A stretch of DNA of 15,529 nt from Gemmatimonadota bacterium (lineage in GTDB: Bacteria; Gemmatimonadota; Gemmatimonadetes; Longimicrobiales; Longimicrobiaceae), in NCBI GenBank assembly GCA_019348265.1, contig JAHWJV010000028.1, positions 1 through 15,529 of the forward strand, read 5' to 3'. The translations under genes and the position numbers were made by a program. The first letter of the stretch is position 1. Each line of letters starts with the position of its first letter. This document shows, piece by piece, positions 6,700 through 13,070 of the stretch. The notes beneath the pieces were generated by a model. That model was not told where the DNA came from. It saw only the letters and a program-made list of their open reading frames with translations, and ran no database searches.

Positions 6700-7317
6700 G
6701 TGTCCACCACCACCTCATCGGAGCTCTGTGCCTGGTTCGAAGGTGAGGTGGCGGGCGTGCTTCCCGATCTCTACGGGGCCGCCCTCCGCCTGGCTCGGAA
6801 CCACGCGGACGCAGAGGACCTGGTGGCGGAGGCGGTCGCCAGGGCCTGGGCGGCGGTGGGGACGCTGTCCGACCGCTCATCCTTTCGCGGCTGGATCTTC
6901 CGGATCCTGACCAACACTTTTCTCAGCGACCGCCGGGCTCGCGCCGCGCGGCCCGTGACCCAGCCGCTCGATGAGGAGACGGGTGATGAGTTCTCGCTCT
7001 TCGAACGCTTGCACCAGCCCTTCCTTCTCTGGTGGGGGAATCCCGAGCAGGCGTTCCTGGACCGGCTACTCCGCGAGGATCTCGAACGGGCGGTGGCCGA
7101 TCTCCCCGAGGGCTACCGTATGGTAGTGGTGCTCGTGGAGCTGCAGGGATTCTCCTACCAGGACGTGGCGGAGGTGCTCGAGATCCCGATCGGAACCGTG
7201 CGCTCTCGGCTGGCCCGAGGGCGTGCTCTACTGCAGAAGGCTCTGTGGGAGCACGCCCGTGACGTCGGGCTCGTCGACGGGCCAGTCACTCCGGAACTTC
7301 CGAAGGTGCCGCGATGA
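6700..7317 (+). CDS. ECF-type RNA polymerase sigma factor (SigR/RpoE-like)
   Basis: This is a 205-aa group 4 sigma factor. Region 2 spans about residues 17-83 (DLYGAALRLARNHADAEDLV, then FRGWIFRILTNTFLSDRRR-like end). After an acidic linker (85-120), region 4 spans about 125-178, with LPEGYRMVVVLVELQGFSY and the helix-turn-helix IPIGTVRSRLARGRALLQ. The IPIGTVxSRLxRGR helix and the DLPEGYRMVVVL segment resemble Streptomyces SigR, which controls thiol-oxidative stress. The start is GTG with AGGGGT just upstream. Its stop overlaps the anti-sigma ATG (ATGA), so the two are made together. It probably transcribes its own operon from the GGAAC site at 6081. There is no extra C-terminal domain of the ECF41 kind, only a 15-residue tail. 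Confidence 0.93.
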   Translation: MSTTTSSELCAWFEGEVAGVLPDLYGAALRLARNHADAEDLVAEAVARAWAAVGTLSDRSSFRGWIFRILTNTFLSDRRARAARPVTQPLDEETGDEFSLFERLHQPFLLWWGNPEQAFLDRLLREDLERAVADLPEGYRMVVVLVELQGFSYQDVAEVLEIPIGTVRSRLARGRALLQKALWEHARDVGLVDGPVTPELPKVPR

Positions 7318-7559
7318 CCGAGCCCCCCGCGATCCCCTGTGAGGAGGTCTTCCGCCGGCTCATGGTCTATCTGGACGGCGAGCTGGCGGGGGAGGAGCAG
7401 CATCAGGTAGCGGCCCACCTGGCACGCTGCCGTAGCTGCTTCTCGCGCGCCGAGTTCGAGCGGCGGCTGAAGGGACACCTGGCCGAGCTCGGTCGCGCAC
7501 CCGTCCCGCACTCGGTCGAGGAGCGCATCCGGGCGCTGATCGGCCAGTTCAACTGCTAA
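7314..7559 (+). CDS. Zinc-finger anti-sigma factor (ZAS, RsrA-like)
   Basis: This 81-aa soluble protein without a membrane helix is translationally coupled to the ECF sigma gene (4-bp overlap). It carries a zinc-binding anti-sigma motif: Cys9 (IPCEEV) and H-L-A-R-C-R-S-C with His35, Cys39 and Cys42. The spacings (26, 4 and 3 residues) equal those of Streptomyces RsrA (Cys11, His37, Cys41, Cys44), whose zinc is released on disulfide formation. The C-terminus ends in a fifth acceptor, Cys81. The expected role is to hold the sigma factor inactive in the reduced cell and release it on thiol oxidation. The redox response is inferred from spacing, not shown. The protein is shorter than RsrA (about 105 aa). 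Confidence 0.9.
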   Translation: MTEPPAIPCEEVFRRLMVYLDGELAGEEQHQVAAHLARCRSCFSRAEFERRLKGHLAELGRAPVPHSVEERIRALIGQFNC

Positions 7560-7581
7560 CGCGCGTACAGGAGCCTCGACC

Positions 7582-8685
7582 ATGGTTGCCATTCTCTCCG
7601 ACCAGCGGGAGGCGATCCTGGCGGCCGTCCGGGATATGTACACTCAGGTCGCCTCGTATCCCGCCCGCGTCTTCCACTTCCCGACCGGGCGCGACGCCTG
7701 CCGGTTCGTAGGCTACCCGGAGACGGTGCTCGCACCGCTCCCGGAACTGGCGACGGAGTCGTTCGCGGGGGTGGGATATCCCTTCGCAGCGGAGGTGATC
7801 CGCCCCGGTGACACGGTGCTGGACGTCGGCTCCGGCTCGGGAACCGACGCTCTGGTAGCCAGCCGCCTGACGGGAACCGAGGGGCGCGTCCTGGGGCTGG
7901 ACATGACGCCCGCGATGCAGGAGAAGCTCGTGCGGAGCGCCGCTGCGGCGGGAGCCATGAACGTGCACCCTCTCCTCGGCAACACGGAGGAGATCCCCCT
8001 GCCGGATTCGAGCGCGGACGTGGTCACCAGTAACGGGGTGCTCAACCTGGTCCCGGACAAACACCGTGCCCTGGTGGAGATCTTCCGCGTGTTACGTCCG
8101 GGCGGGCGGGTGCAGATCGCCGACATCGTCCTCGGGCGCCCCGTCTCCGGCCCCTGCAGGGAGGACCCGCGGCTCTGGGCCGAATGTGTGGTGGGTGCCA
8201 CTCCGGAGGCCGACTACCTCCGCCTCTTCCGGAGCGCCGGCTTCCTGGAAGTGGAGGTCCTCGGCCACCTCGACTACTTCTCGGGGAGCGCGAGCGCGGA
8301 GACGCGGGAGGTGGCGGAGCTCTTCGGGGGGATCTCGCTCGTGCTCCGCGCACGCAAGCCGGAGGAGGGCGAGGCCGTGGTGGAGGAGCCTCTGATGGAG
8401 GAGCAACTGATCGAGCCTCCGGCCGCCGCTGTCGAGCTCGAGCGAGGCGCCGTTCGCGCTCACCGCCTTCTGGACATGGGGAGCCGCACGTGCGGAGAGG
8501 TCACCCCGCGCGTACGAACCGAACTCCGCGATATGGCTCCGGGCCAGGTACTTGGGGTTCTCTCCGATTTCGCGCGAACAGAGGAGGAGCTGGCCGCCTG
8601 GTGCCGGCTCACCGGCCACGCCTTCCTGGGGAGTGCCGAGAAATCTAGCGCCCGAGTGTACTATATCCGCCGAAGGGAGGATTGA
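7582..8685 (+). CDS. ArsM-like SAM methyltransferase fused to a TusA-like sulfur-carrier domain
   Basis: This is a 367-aa two-domain protein. Residues about 10-258 form a class I methyltransferase. It has an N-terminal FHFPTGRDACRFVGYP segment (31-46), SAM motif I VLDVGSGSGTDA (79-90), GLDMT (105-109), SNGVLNL (150-156) and LRPGGRVQIADIV. This layout is close to arsenite methyltransferase ArsM. However, the ArsM cysteines in the G-C-G-x-P and S-N-C-V-I-N-L motifs are replaced (GVGYP, SNGVLNL), leaving Cys202 in WAECVVGA. An acidic linker (260-285) leads to a TusA-like domain (about 294-364) with LLDMGSRTCGEVTPRVR and Cys304, and a TusA-like end VYYIRRRED. AGGAG lies 8 bases before the ATG. 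It starts 22 bp after the anti-sigma gene. A thiolated or thiol substrate handed between the domains is plausible, but no reaction can be assigned. Confidence 0.88.
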   Translation: MVAILSDQREAILAAVRDMYTQVASYPARVFHFPTGRDACRFVGYPETVLAPLPELATESFAGVGYPFAAEVIRPGDTVLDVGSGSGTDALVASRLTGTEGRVLGLDMTPAMQEKLVRSAAAAGAMNVHPLLGNTEEIPLPDSSADVVTSNGVLNLVPDKHRALVEIFRVLRPGGRVQIADIVLGRPVSGPCREDPRLWAECVVGATPEADYLRLFRSAGFLEVEVLGHLDYFSGSASAETREVAELFGGISLVLRARKPEEGEAVVEEPLMEEQLIEPPAAAVELERGAVRAHRLLDMGSRTCGEVTPRVRTELRDMAPGQVLGVLSDFARTEEELAAWCRLTGHAFLGSAEKSSARVYYIRRRED

Positions 8686-9257
8686 TCGAGATCGTGCTCG
8701 AGCCCCTGCCGGCGTTTATTGCCGGCTCGCGCACCTTCTCCTTTCCCCTCACGGATCGGACAGCGGCCCCGCATCCGGGCAGCGTGATCGGGGTGGACAT
8801 GACGGGAGCACAGCGGGAGAAGGCGGAGGGCCTCGCGAAGCGGGACGGCTTCGGTCACGTCACCTTCGTCGAGGGGTACCTGGAGGAGCTGCCGGTGGAG
8901 GATGGAAGCATCGACGCGGTGATCTCGAACGGGGTGGTGAACCTCTGCCCGGACAAGGAGCGCGTCTTCCGTGAAGTTGCGCGGGTGCTTCGTCCCGGCG
9001 GGCGGCTGGCCCTGGCGGACATCGTCACCGAGAAGCCGCTCCCCGAGGGGGTCACCTGTAACGCCACCCTGTGGGCCGCTTGCATCGGGGGAGCGGCGCA
9101 GCAGGACAACTACAGAGCGGCCGTCGAGGCGGCGGGGCTCCGCGTGACTGCGGTGGAAGACAATCCGCGGTATCAGTTCCTCTCTCGCTCCGCTCAGGGT
9201 GCGAGTCGCGACTACGGGGTCAAGAGCGTCTCGCTCCTGGCCGAGAAGCCCCTTTGA
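8682..9257 (+). CDS. Second ArsM-like methyltransferase domain, lacking SAM motif I
   Basis: The 191-codon frame starts with TTG in a TTGA overlap with the preceding stop; GAGG is directly adjacent, so the spacing is poor and the start uncertain. From residue 34 it matches the methyltransferase fold: VIGVDMT, ISNGVVNLCPDK (81-92), RVLRPGGRLALADIV, TCNATLWAACIGGA with Cys126 and Cys134, and a C-terminal FLSRSAQGASRDYGVKSV. The preceding 80-100 residues usual in the family, including the V-L-D-x-G-x-G-x-G loop, are absent. In their place is a short stretch of no recognisable family (LPAFIAGSRTFSFPLTDR). None of the plus-strand frames restores the loop, so a simple frameshift does not explain it. 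It could be a decayed duplicate, a partner of the fusion protein, or the result of a deletion. Confidence 0.65.
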   Translation: MIEIVLEPLPAFIAGSRTFSFPLTDRTAAPHPGSVIGVDMTGAQREKAEGLAKRDGFGHVTFVEGYLEELPVEDGSIDAVISNGVVNLCPDKERVFREVARVLRPGGRLALADIVTEKPLPEGVTCNATLWAACIGGAAQQDNYRAAVEAAGLRVTAVEDNPRYQFLSRSAQGASRDYGVKSVSLLAEKPL

Positions 9258-9271
9258 CCGGAGATCTTCCG

Positions 9272-9529
9272 ATGATCGAGCCGGACGAGATAGTACCCCC
9301 CCAGGCGGACGTGGTGATCGAAACGTATGGCGAGAGCTGCGGAATGCTCGAGCCGCGGATTGGAGCCACGCTGCGTGGAATGCGGAGTGGTGAGGTGCTG
9401 GAGGTCCGGTCCGACCGGCCCGAGGCACGGGAGGGAGTCGCCTCCTGGAGCTGGCTCACCGGCAACGAGCTCCTGGCGTCCGTGCGAGAGGACAACCACC
9501 GCACCCGTTTCTACCTTCGCCGGAAGTAG
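9272..9529 (+). CDS. TusA-like sulfur-carrier protein
   Basis: This 85-aa single-domain protein is similar in layout to TusA/SirA persulfide carriers. A beta strand (ADVVIETYG) leads to the active-site position SCGMLEPRI with Cys23. Then come GATLRGMRSGEVLEVRSDRPEA, a helix with WSWLTG, and the final strand TRFYLRRK. The canonical C-P-x-P is replaced by C-G-M-L-E-P-R, the same C-G-x3-P-R pattern as in the TusA domain of the fusion protein upstream. GGAG lies 8 bases before the ATG. It begins 14 bp after the second methyltransferase and ends 25 bp before the DsrE gene. TusA proteins carry sulfur as a cysteine persulfide to partners such as DsrE/TusBCD, which fits the next gene. Confidence 0.82.
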   Translation: MIEPDEIVPPQADVVIETYGESCGMLEPRIGATLRGMRSGEVLEVRSDRPEAREGVASWSWLTGNELLASVREDNHRTRFYLRRK

Positions 9530-9554
9530 AACCCTCTACCTGAAAGGATACCCA

Positions 9555-9917
9555 ATGGCAGCGACCATCCTGACCAATTGCACGCACGCCAAGGACGATC
9601 CGGAGCGCGCGACCCTCTCCTTCATCGTCGGGAACGTGGCAGCATCCGCCGACCAGCGTGCGATCGTGCTCCTCACCATCGAGGGAGTGTGGCTCGCCAC
9701 AAAGAACTACGCGGACGACATCCACAAGGAAGGATTCCAGCCTCTGCGTGAGATCATGGACTCCTTCGTCTCCACCGGCGGCGAGATCTGGGCGTGCGGC
9801 GCCTGCGCCAAGCCGCGGGGGATCACAGAGGACCAGATGATTGCTGGCGCGAAGATCGTCACCGCCGCCATGGTGGTCGAGGCGCTCGCGAAAGGCGCGG
9901 CTTCCCTCAGCTTCTGA
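9555..9917 (+). CDS. DsrE-family sulfur-relay protein
   Basis: This 120-aa protein has the DsrE/YchN-like fold. It begins TILTNCTHAKDDPERATLSF (Cys9), followed by strands and helices with RAIVLLTIEGVWLATKNYAD. The conserved cysteine loop is EIWACGACAKPRGIT, with Cys81 and Cys84, then the helix MIAGAKIVTAAMVVEAL. Family members accept or bind sulfur at the cysteine in this loop, often in partnership with a TusA protein. The C-x-x-C pair could allow disulfide or persulfide chemistry. A good AAAGGA Shine-Dalgarno precedes the ATG. It is the last gene of the run; the next gene converges from the right after 231 bp. No dsrA/B, dsrF/H or rhodanese gene is in the window, so it is not the standard dsr oxidation locus. 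Confidence 0.87.
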   Translation: MAATILTNCTHAKDDPERATLSFIVGNVAASADQRAIVLLTIEGVWLATKNYADDIHKEGFQPLREIMDSFVSTGGEIWACGACAKPRGITEDQMIAGAKIVTAAMVVEALAKGAASLSF

Positions 9918-10061
9918 GGCGCGCGGGACCGTCACCTCGCGACCGAATCAGTCCACAGCTCCGCCGTCGCGGGTCAGCCGCAGCTCCCGTGTGCGGCATC
10001 CGGCTCGATTGACGGAATCGGCCACACATCGCGCGTGCCCCGCGGCGTGGAGGGGAGGTCG

Positions 10062-10130
10062 ATGAGCTTCGCGGACCCCGAGGTTCCGGTGCGCCCGCGT
10101 CGTTCGTTTACGGGGCCGTATATCCACTGA
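10062..10130 (+). CDS. Possible 22-aa leaderless-context small ORF with strong ribosome site
   Basis: In the gap after the DsrE gene, AGGGGAGGT (10051-10059) precedes an ATG that opens MSFADPEVPVRPRRSFTGP and three more residues, then TGA. The peptide has no known family, no hydrophobic segment and is Pro/Arg-rich. It could be a co-transcribed microprotein or chance. The rest of 9918-10148 shows no clear terminator. Confidence 0.2.
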   Translation: MSFADPEVPVRPRRSFTGPYIH

Positions 10131-10148
10131 CGGCTGAAGGAAAGCGGA

Positions 10149-11537
10149 TCACTGCGCTCCGGCCCGCGGCGCGGGCACCGCGAACAACGAGAGGTCGAAC
10201 GCCTGCGCCATCAGGCGGTACCCGGAGTCCCCGGGGTGGAGCAGATCGGGGGAATCGGCTTCCGGGCGGAAGCGCTTCGGATCGCGCGGGTCGCGCGTCG
10301 CGGCGTCGAAATCGACGACTGCATCGAACGCGCCGCTCGTCCTGATCCACTGGTTCACCGCCTGCCGGATCGCTTCGCCGGCTTCATTGTGGACGTTTGA
10401 GCCGCCGTATGGAGTGATCGTGCACCCGATCACCTTGATCCCGCGCAGGTGCGCCATCTCGATCACCTGGCGATACCCGGCGATCAGATCGGCGGCCGTG
10501 AGCGTTGGGGCGGCCGGGTTCCGCGTGCCGCCGGTGATGTCGTTGATCCCCTCCAGCAGCGTGATCCAGCGCACGCCGGGGACCGACAGCGCGTCGTGCG
10601 TCAGTCGAACGAGCCCGCTCCCATTGTCGCCCAGCAGGCGATTCCCGGAGACCCCGGCGTTCACCACGCCGACCTTACGCGTGGCGGGGTTGGCCTGAAG
10701 TCGCTGGGCCAGCAGGGCCGGCCACGCGCCATTCGTGTCCGGAGTGGACTGGTCACCGTCGGTGATCGAGTCGCCGAAGTTGACCACCACCGCGGCGTCG
10801 GCCGGGGCGAGCACGTCGATCCCCGCGAGCCAGTAGTACGACTCCGTCACCCTCGCAGTATCGGCGATCTCTCGCGCTCGGGTGAAGTCGCCCACCGTGG
10901 AGATGTAGGTCGGGCGAAGCCCGAAGCGATGGCTCGTCGGCGGGCCTGTCTCGCCCGGGAGGTAGAGGCTGACGGCGAGATCAGTCAGCGGCGCCACGTC
11001 GAGCCGCACCGGGTCGCTGACCACCGTCTGGCCCGCGTACATGGTGACCGCCGGTTGTCCGCTGAAGGTGAGGACGCGATCCGAACCGGGCGCGATCGCC
11101 GAACCCGCGGCGCGGATCGCCAGGTGCGCAGCGCCGACGCGAACCGACCGGCCGCCGACGGCGTTGTAGAGCCGGACCCGCACCATCTGCCCGCCCAGGC
11201 TGGTTCGCGCGATCATGCGCACCGTCTGGTTGGTCAGCCCGCCGATGCTCGGCGGAATGCCGAAGCGCCGCGCGGGGGCCGCCGGTGGTGCGGCGGCCGG
11301 CGGCGCCGGGGCCGGCTGCGGAGCCGGTGCGGGCTGCGCGCCAGGTGGCGCCTGGAAGTATTGCTGCGCCGTTCCCCAGGTGGCCACCCATCGCTCTCCG
11401 GTGTCCGCCTGCTGTGCGTGCGCACCACACGCGAGGGTGAGCGCGAGAGTCGCGAGTTGGAGAGCGGTGCGCGCGAGCAATCGAGTCGCCAATTGGCCTC
11501 GGCAGTCGGGAGTCGGGCGGCGTGGTCTACGGAGCAC
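10149..11537 (-). CDS. Secreted two-domain SGNH/GDSL hydrolase
   Basis: This 462-aa exported esterase has a signal region near residues 18-42 (LARTALQLATLALTLACGAHAQ). A Pro/Ala-rich linker (63-89) interrupts the start of an N-terminal beta domain (ERWVATWGTAQQ and LTNQTVRMIARTSLGGQMVR). The SGNH hydrolase domain begins at VVNFGDSITDG with Ser257. Block II is NAGVSGNRLL, block III LLEGINDITGG with Asn332, and block V SPDLLHPGDSGYRLM with Asp431 and His434. This arrangement is typical of secreted GDSL proteins of 400-450 aa that act on esterified polysaccharides or related substrates. The ATG lacks a clear Shine-Dalgarno and the next methionine lies inside the mature part, so I kept it. The gene is divergent from the acyltransferase. 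It differs from the SGNH protein at 1692-2483 in having the extra N-terminal domain and a true G-D-S block. Confidence 0.9.
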   Translation of the reverse strand: MLRRPRRPTPDCRGQLATRLLARTALQLATLALTLACGAHAQQADTGERWVATWGTAQQYFQAPPGAQPAPAPQPAPAPPAAAPPAAPARRFGIPPSIGGLTNQTVRMIARTSLGGQMVRVRLYNAVGGRSVRVGAAHLAIRAAGSAIAPGSDRVLTFSGQPAVTMYAGQTVVSDPVRLDVAPLTDLAVSLYLPGETGPPTSHRFGLRPTYISTVGDFTRAREIADTARVTESYYWLAGIDVLAPADAAVVVNFGDSITDGDQSTPDTNGAWPALLAQRLQANPATRKVGVVNAGVSGNRLLGDNGSGLVRLTHDALSVPGVRWITLLEGINDITGGTRNPAAPTLTAADLIAGYRQVIEMAHLRGIKVIGCTITPYGGSNVHNEAGEAIRQAVNQWIRTSGAFDAVVDFDAATRDPRDPKRFRPEADSPDLLHPGDSGYRLMAQAFDLSLFAVPAPRAGAQ

Positions 11538-11650
11538 ATAATGACCCGCGTGCGGCGGGTTCGCCAGGCGACGGGGGAGGACCGGGGTTTACCTCACCGG
11601 CTGTGGCCGCTAAATTGGTGTATTCGCACTACGTTCGCGGGACTGGAACG

Positions 11651-11685
11651 ATGCGGCCGCCCCGGGGGCGGCCGCATGATTTTTT
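11651..11685 (+). terminator. Perfect hairpin plus T-run in the acyltransferase leader
   Basis: Arms of 13 bp, ATGCGGCCGCCCC (11651-11663) and GGGGCGGCCGCAT (11665-11677), are perfect complements. They are followed by G-A and six T (11680-11685). This has the form of an intrinsic terminator on the plus strand, but it lies 20 bases before the likely start codon of the acyltransferase, and no plus-strand gene ends upstream. An attenuator or a transcription-insulating hairpin would fit. The ATG at 11676 is within the right arm and is therefore a poor start. Confidence 0.6.
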
Positions 11686-11705
11686 GCCTGGAAAAGGACC
11701 GCGGC

Positions 11706-12932
11706 TTGACCGACCCGACCCCGCTTCCCGCGGCCCCCCCGCGGCTCCACGCCGGCGTCCACCTGCCCGCCCTCGACGGGTTGCGCGGGATCGCGATCCT
11801 CTGCGTGCTGGCTATGCACTTCGCCATCGCCACCCCGCTGACCGCCGGCGACCGCGTGGTCTACGCGCTGGCGCGCAACGGCTGGATCGGAGTCGACCTC
11901 TTCTTCGTGCTTTCCGGATTCCTCATCACGGGCATCCTGCTCGATTCGCGAGGCAAGCCCGGTGCGGTGCGCAGCTTCTACGCCCGGCGAGTGCTGCGCA
12001 TATTTCCGCTGTACTATGGGATGCTGATCTCGCTTTTCGTGCTGGACCGCTGGCTCTCCGGCGCGGGGCCCTGGCTCGAAAAGGTACAGGCTGATCAGAT
12101 CTGGCACTGGCTGTACGTCACCAACTTCCTGGCGGCACGGAACGGCTGGGCCAACATCCCGGGCATCGGCCACCTCTGGTCACTGGCGATCGAGGAGCAG
12201 TTCTATCTGGTATGGCCATTCGCGGTACTCTTCCTCGCCCGGCAGCGGCTGCTTCCGCTCTGCGTCGCTATGCTCGGCGTCAGCTTCGCCACGCGCATGA
12301 TCCTGGTTTATGCCGGCGCCTCGCCCGTCGCCATCTACGCGCTCACCTTCACCCGCTGGGACGGCCTTGCAGTCGGCGCCATCGTGGCGATCGTCGCGCG
12401 GCAGCGCGGCGGCCTCGAAAAGCTGGGGCGGTGGAGCGCGCCGGCGCTGGTACTCGGCGCCCTCGCCTGCGTCGGCTTCCTCTCCGCGGCACCCTACCGT
12501 AGCCATTACGGCGTTGCCACGCAGACCACCGGCTACGCCGTGCTCGCCCTCACCTTCGGGGCGCTGCTCGTGCAGGTGATCCTCGCCCCCGCCGAGAGCC
12601 GCCTCACCCGTTCGCTGGCGGACGCGCGCCTCCGCTTCTTCGGCCGGTACAGCTACGGGATCTACGTCCTGCATGGCCCGCTGCTCGGCTGGCTCGCGGC
12701 CATCGGCTTCTCCCCGGCCCTCCTCCCCCGGGTCTGGGGCTCCGCCCTTCCCGGCCAGGCGCTTTACGCAGCCGTCGCCCTGCTCACCGTCACCGCCGCT
12801 GCCCTGCTGAGCTGGACGTTCGTTGAGAAACCCTTTCTCCGCCTGAAGCGTCATTTCCCCTCGGCCGCCACGCCACTCCCCAGCTCCGCCGAGGGCACAG
12901 CAGGCGCGGCCATCCCGCGCGTCGCGGCGTGA
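11706..12932 (+). CDS. Membrane acyltransferase, OafA/YrhL type (acyltransferase 3)
   Basis: This 408-aa integral membrane O-acyltransferase belongs to the acyltransferase-3 family, which adds acetyl or other acyl groups to cell-surface sugars or exported metabolites. Motifs are PALDGLRGIAILCVLAMHF with the catalytic-site His38, GVDLFFVLSGFLITGILL, RSFYARRVLRIFPLYY, HLWSLAIEEQFYLVWP, TRWDGLAVGA and FGRYSYGIYVLHGP. About ten membrane helices are visible. I chose the TTG at 11706 because AAAAGGA (11692-11698) lies 7 bases upstream; the in-frame ATG at 11676 is buried in a terminator-like hairpin. The C-terminal tail after LRLKRHF is Ser/Ala-rich. No glycan gene cluster is nearby to name a substrate. 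It is divergent from the secreted SGNH hydrolase. Confidence 0.9.
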   Translation: MTDPTPLPAAPPRLHAGVHLPALDGLRGIAILCVLAMHFAIATPLTAGDRVVYALARNGWIGVDLFFVLSGFLITGILLDSRGKPGAVRSFYARRVLRIFPLYYGMLISLFVLDRWLSGAGPWLEKVQADQIWHWLYVTNFLAARNGWANIPGIGHLWSLAIEEQFYLVWPFAVLFLARQRLLPLCVAMLGVSFATRMILVYAGASPVAIYALTFTRWDGLAVGAIVAIVARQRGGLEKLGRWSAPALVLGALACVGFLSAAPYRSHYGVATQTTGYAVLALTFGALLVQVILAPAESRLTRSLADARLRFFGRYSYGIYVLHGPLLGWLAAIGFSPALLPRVWGSALPGQALYAAVALLTVTAAALLSWTFVEKPFLRLKRHFPSAATPLPSSAEGTAGAAIPRVAA

Positions 12933-12941
12933 AATAGACTG

Positions 12942-13021
12942 CAGTCTTCAGTCTTCAGTCTCCAGTCTTCAGTCTCCAGTCTTCAGTCTCCAGTCTCCAG
13001 TCTCCAGTCTTCAGTCTTCAG
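12942..13021. repeat. Heptamer tandem array (CAGTCTY), copy 2
   Basis: Eleven copies of CAGTCTT or CAGTCTC plus three bases lie in a row, starting 10 bases after the acyltransferase stop. The units differ only at the last base. It is in the opposite orientation to the arrays at 508 and 13240. Together with 13071-13160 and 13240-13294 it fills the 446-bp gap 12933-13378, which has no convincing gene. Confidence 0.9.
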
Positions 13022-13070
13022 GCGTCAGGCCTCGGTCGCCAGGGAGCGGGTCAGCGCTGGATCCAAACAC

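Noticed and set aside
7293..7317. Second GGAACTT site before the anti-sigma gene as a promoter
   Set aside because: No CGTC-like -10 at the proper distance, and it lies inside the sigma coding end where the genes overlap.
6189..7559. Classic RpoE-ChrR (singlet oxygen) system
   Set aside because: The anti-sigma lacks the fused cupin and has RsrA spacing, and the cupin is exported; only a loose parallel remains.
9555..9917. Standard dsr sulfur-oxidation locus
   Set aside because: Only a single DsrE-like protein is present; no DsrF/H, DsrC or sulfite reductase genes are nearby.
10449..11705. 827-aa frame extending the acyltransferase far upstream
   Set aside because: The upstream part is antisense to the SGNH hydrolase and low in complexity; family motifs begin only after 11750 and a ribosome site supports 11706.
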